Of a stretch of DNA of 14,732 nucleotides, positions 14,555 through 14,732 are shown in pieces. This DNA is from an uncultured Lachnospiraceae bacterium. Its GTDB lineage: Bacteria; Bacillota; Clostridia; Lachnospirales; Lachnospiraceae. Both the position numbers and the translations under genes were made by a program. The notes under the pieces are model-generated. The model made no database searches. It worked only from the letters and a program-made list of their open reading frames with translations, and had not been told where the DNA came from. The stretch lies in contig USDI01000039.1 in NCBI GenBank assembly GCA_900553305.1, forward strand, positions 1-14,732, given 5' to 3'. Numbering within the stretch: the first letter of the stretch is position 1; the number at the start of each line of letters is the position of its first letter.

Positions 14555-14732
14555 CAGAGATTTCTTATAATTTTCGCCCCATTCTTTCATTGAGGTGAGG
14601 ATGGGACGCATGGATTCGCCGATATCACTTAAGGCATATTCCACGCGGGGCGGAACCTCGGGATAGACGGTCCGTGTAATAATGCCATCGTTTTCAAGGG
14701 ATCGGAGACTGTCGGTCAGAACCTTCTGACTG
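14546..14732 (-). CDS. HxlR-family transcriptional regulator (partial, N-terminus outside window)
   Basis: The last 61 residues plus stop of a minus-strand gene that continues past the window edge. The translation reads SQKVLTDSLRSLENDGIITR, then TVYPEVPPRVEYALSDIGES and MRPILTSMKEWGENY. This is the recognition helix, wing and C-terminal helix of HxlR-type winged-helix regulators (YPEVPPRVEY and the W near the end are hallmarks). These proteins are about 100-120 aa and often control neighbouring reductase or stress genes in response to aldehydes, quinones or redox stress. The target gene is not visible here. The stop (complement of 14546-14548) lies in the terminator stem. Confidence 0.9.
   Translation of the reverse strand, partial: SQKVLTDSLRSLENDGIITRTVYPEVPPRVEYALSDIGESMRPILTSMKEWGENYKKSLEA

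Overview
The window looks like a chromosomal segment of a low-to-mid GC anaerobic Firmicute, most likely a Lachnospiraceae-type gut clostridium. This is inferred from the FeoB style (G1 motif GNQNCGKTT), the 46-residue FeoB-associated Cys-rich protein, the DUF4982-type GH2 enzyme, and strong AGGAG ribosome binding sites with occasional GTG starts. No phage, IS, CRISPR, tRNA or rRNA features were seen.

Layout. (1) 1-1959 (+): the C-terminal three quarters of a GH2 beta-mannosidase, cut by the window edge. (2) 2023-2799 (+): a ZIP-family metal transporter. (3) 2800-3042: a regulated leader with a near-consensus promoter, two GTTAG-N6-CTAAC palindromes and a 14-bp stem-loop. It precedes an unusual 310-aa protein (3043-3975, +) in which a Fur-type winged-helix domain is joined to an HD-GYP cyclic-di-GMP phosphodiesterase domain. 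A strong terminator follows (4019-4053). (4) A promoter near 4124 and a ~220-nt leader precede a translationally coupled pair, a small alpha/beta-hydrolase esterase and an EamA exporter (4372-5918), closed by a terminator at 5904-5965. (5) 5971-6360 (-): a decayed C-terminal remnant of a GH29 alpha-L-fucosidase. (6) 6361-13267 (+): a probable operon of a FeoA-FeoB fusion, a FeoB-associated Cys-rich membrane peptide (8887-9027), a 1162-aa GH2 beta-galactosidase-like enzyme and a YjjG-type HAD phosphatase. Its upstream region has an 18-bp near-perfect palindrome over a possible -10 and a 5'-UTR hairpin. (7) 13247-14359 (-): an M20 PepT-like peptidase with its own promoter and a 7-bp inverted repeat just downstream. 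(8) 14546-14732 (-): the C-terminus of an HxlR-family regulator, with a terminator.

Two themes interleave: glycan breakdown (beta-mannosidase, fucosidase remnant, beta-galactosidase) and divalent metal handling (ZIP transporter, Fur-HD-GYP, FeoAB, Cys-rich FeoB partner). The best candidate for something not well described is the Fur-HD-GYP fusion with its repeat-bearing promoter, which suggests a direct link between a metal-type transcription factor fold and cyclic-di-GMP turnover. The apparent cotranscription of ferrous iron uptake with a glycosidase is a second oddity.
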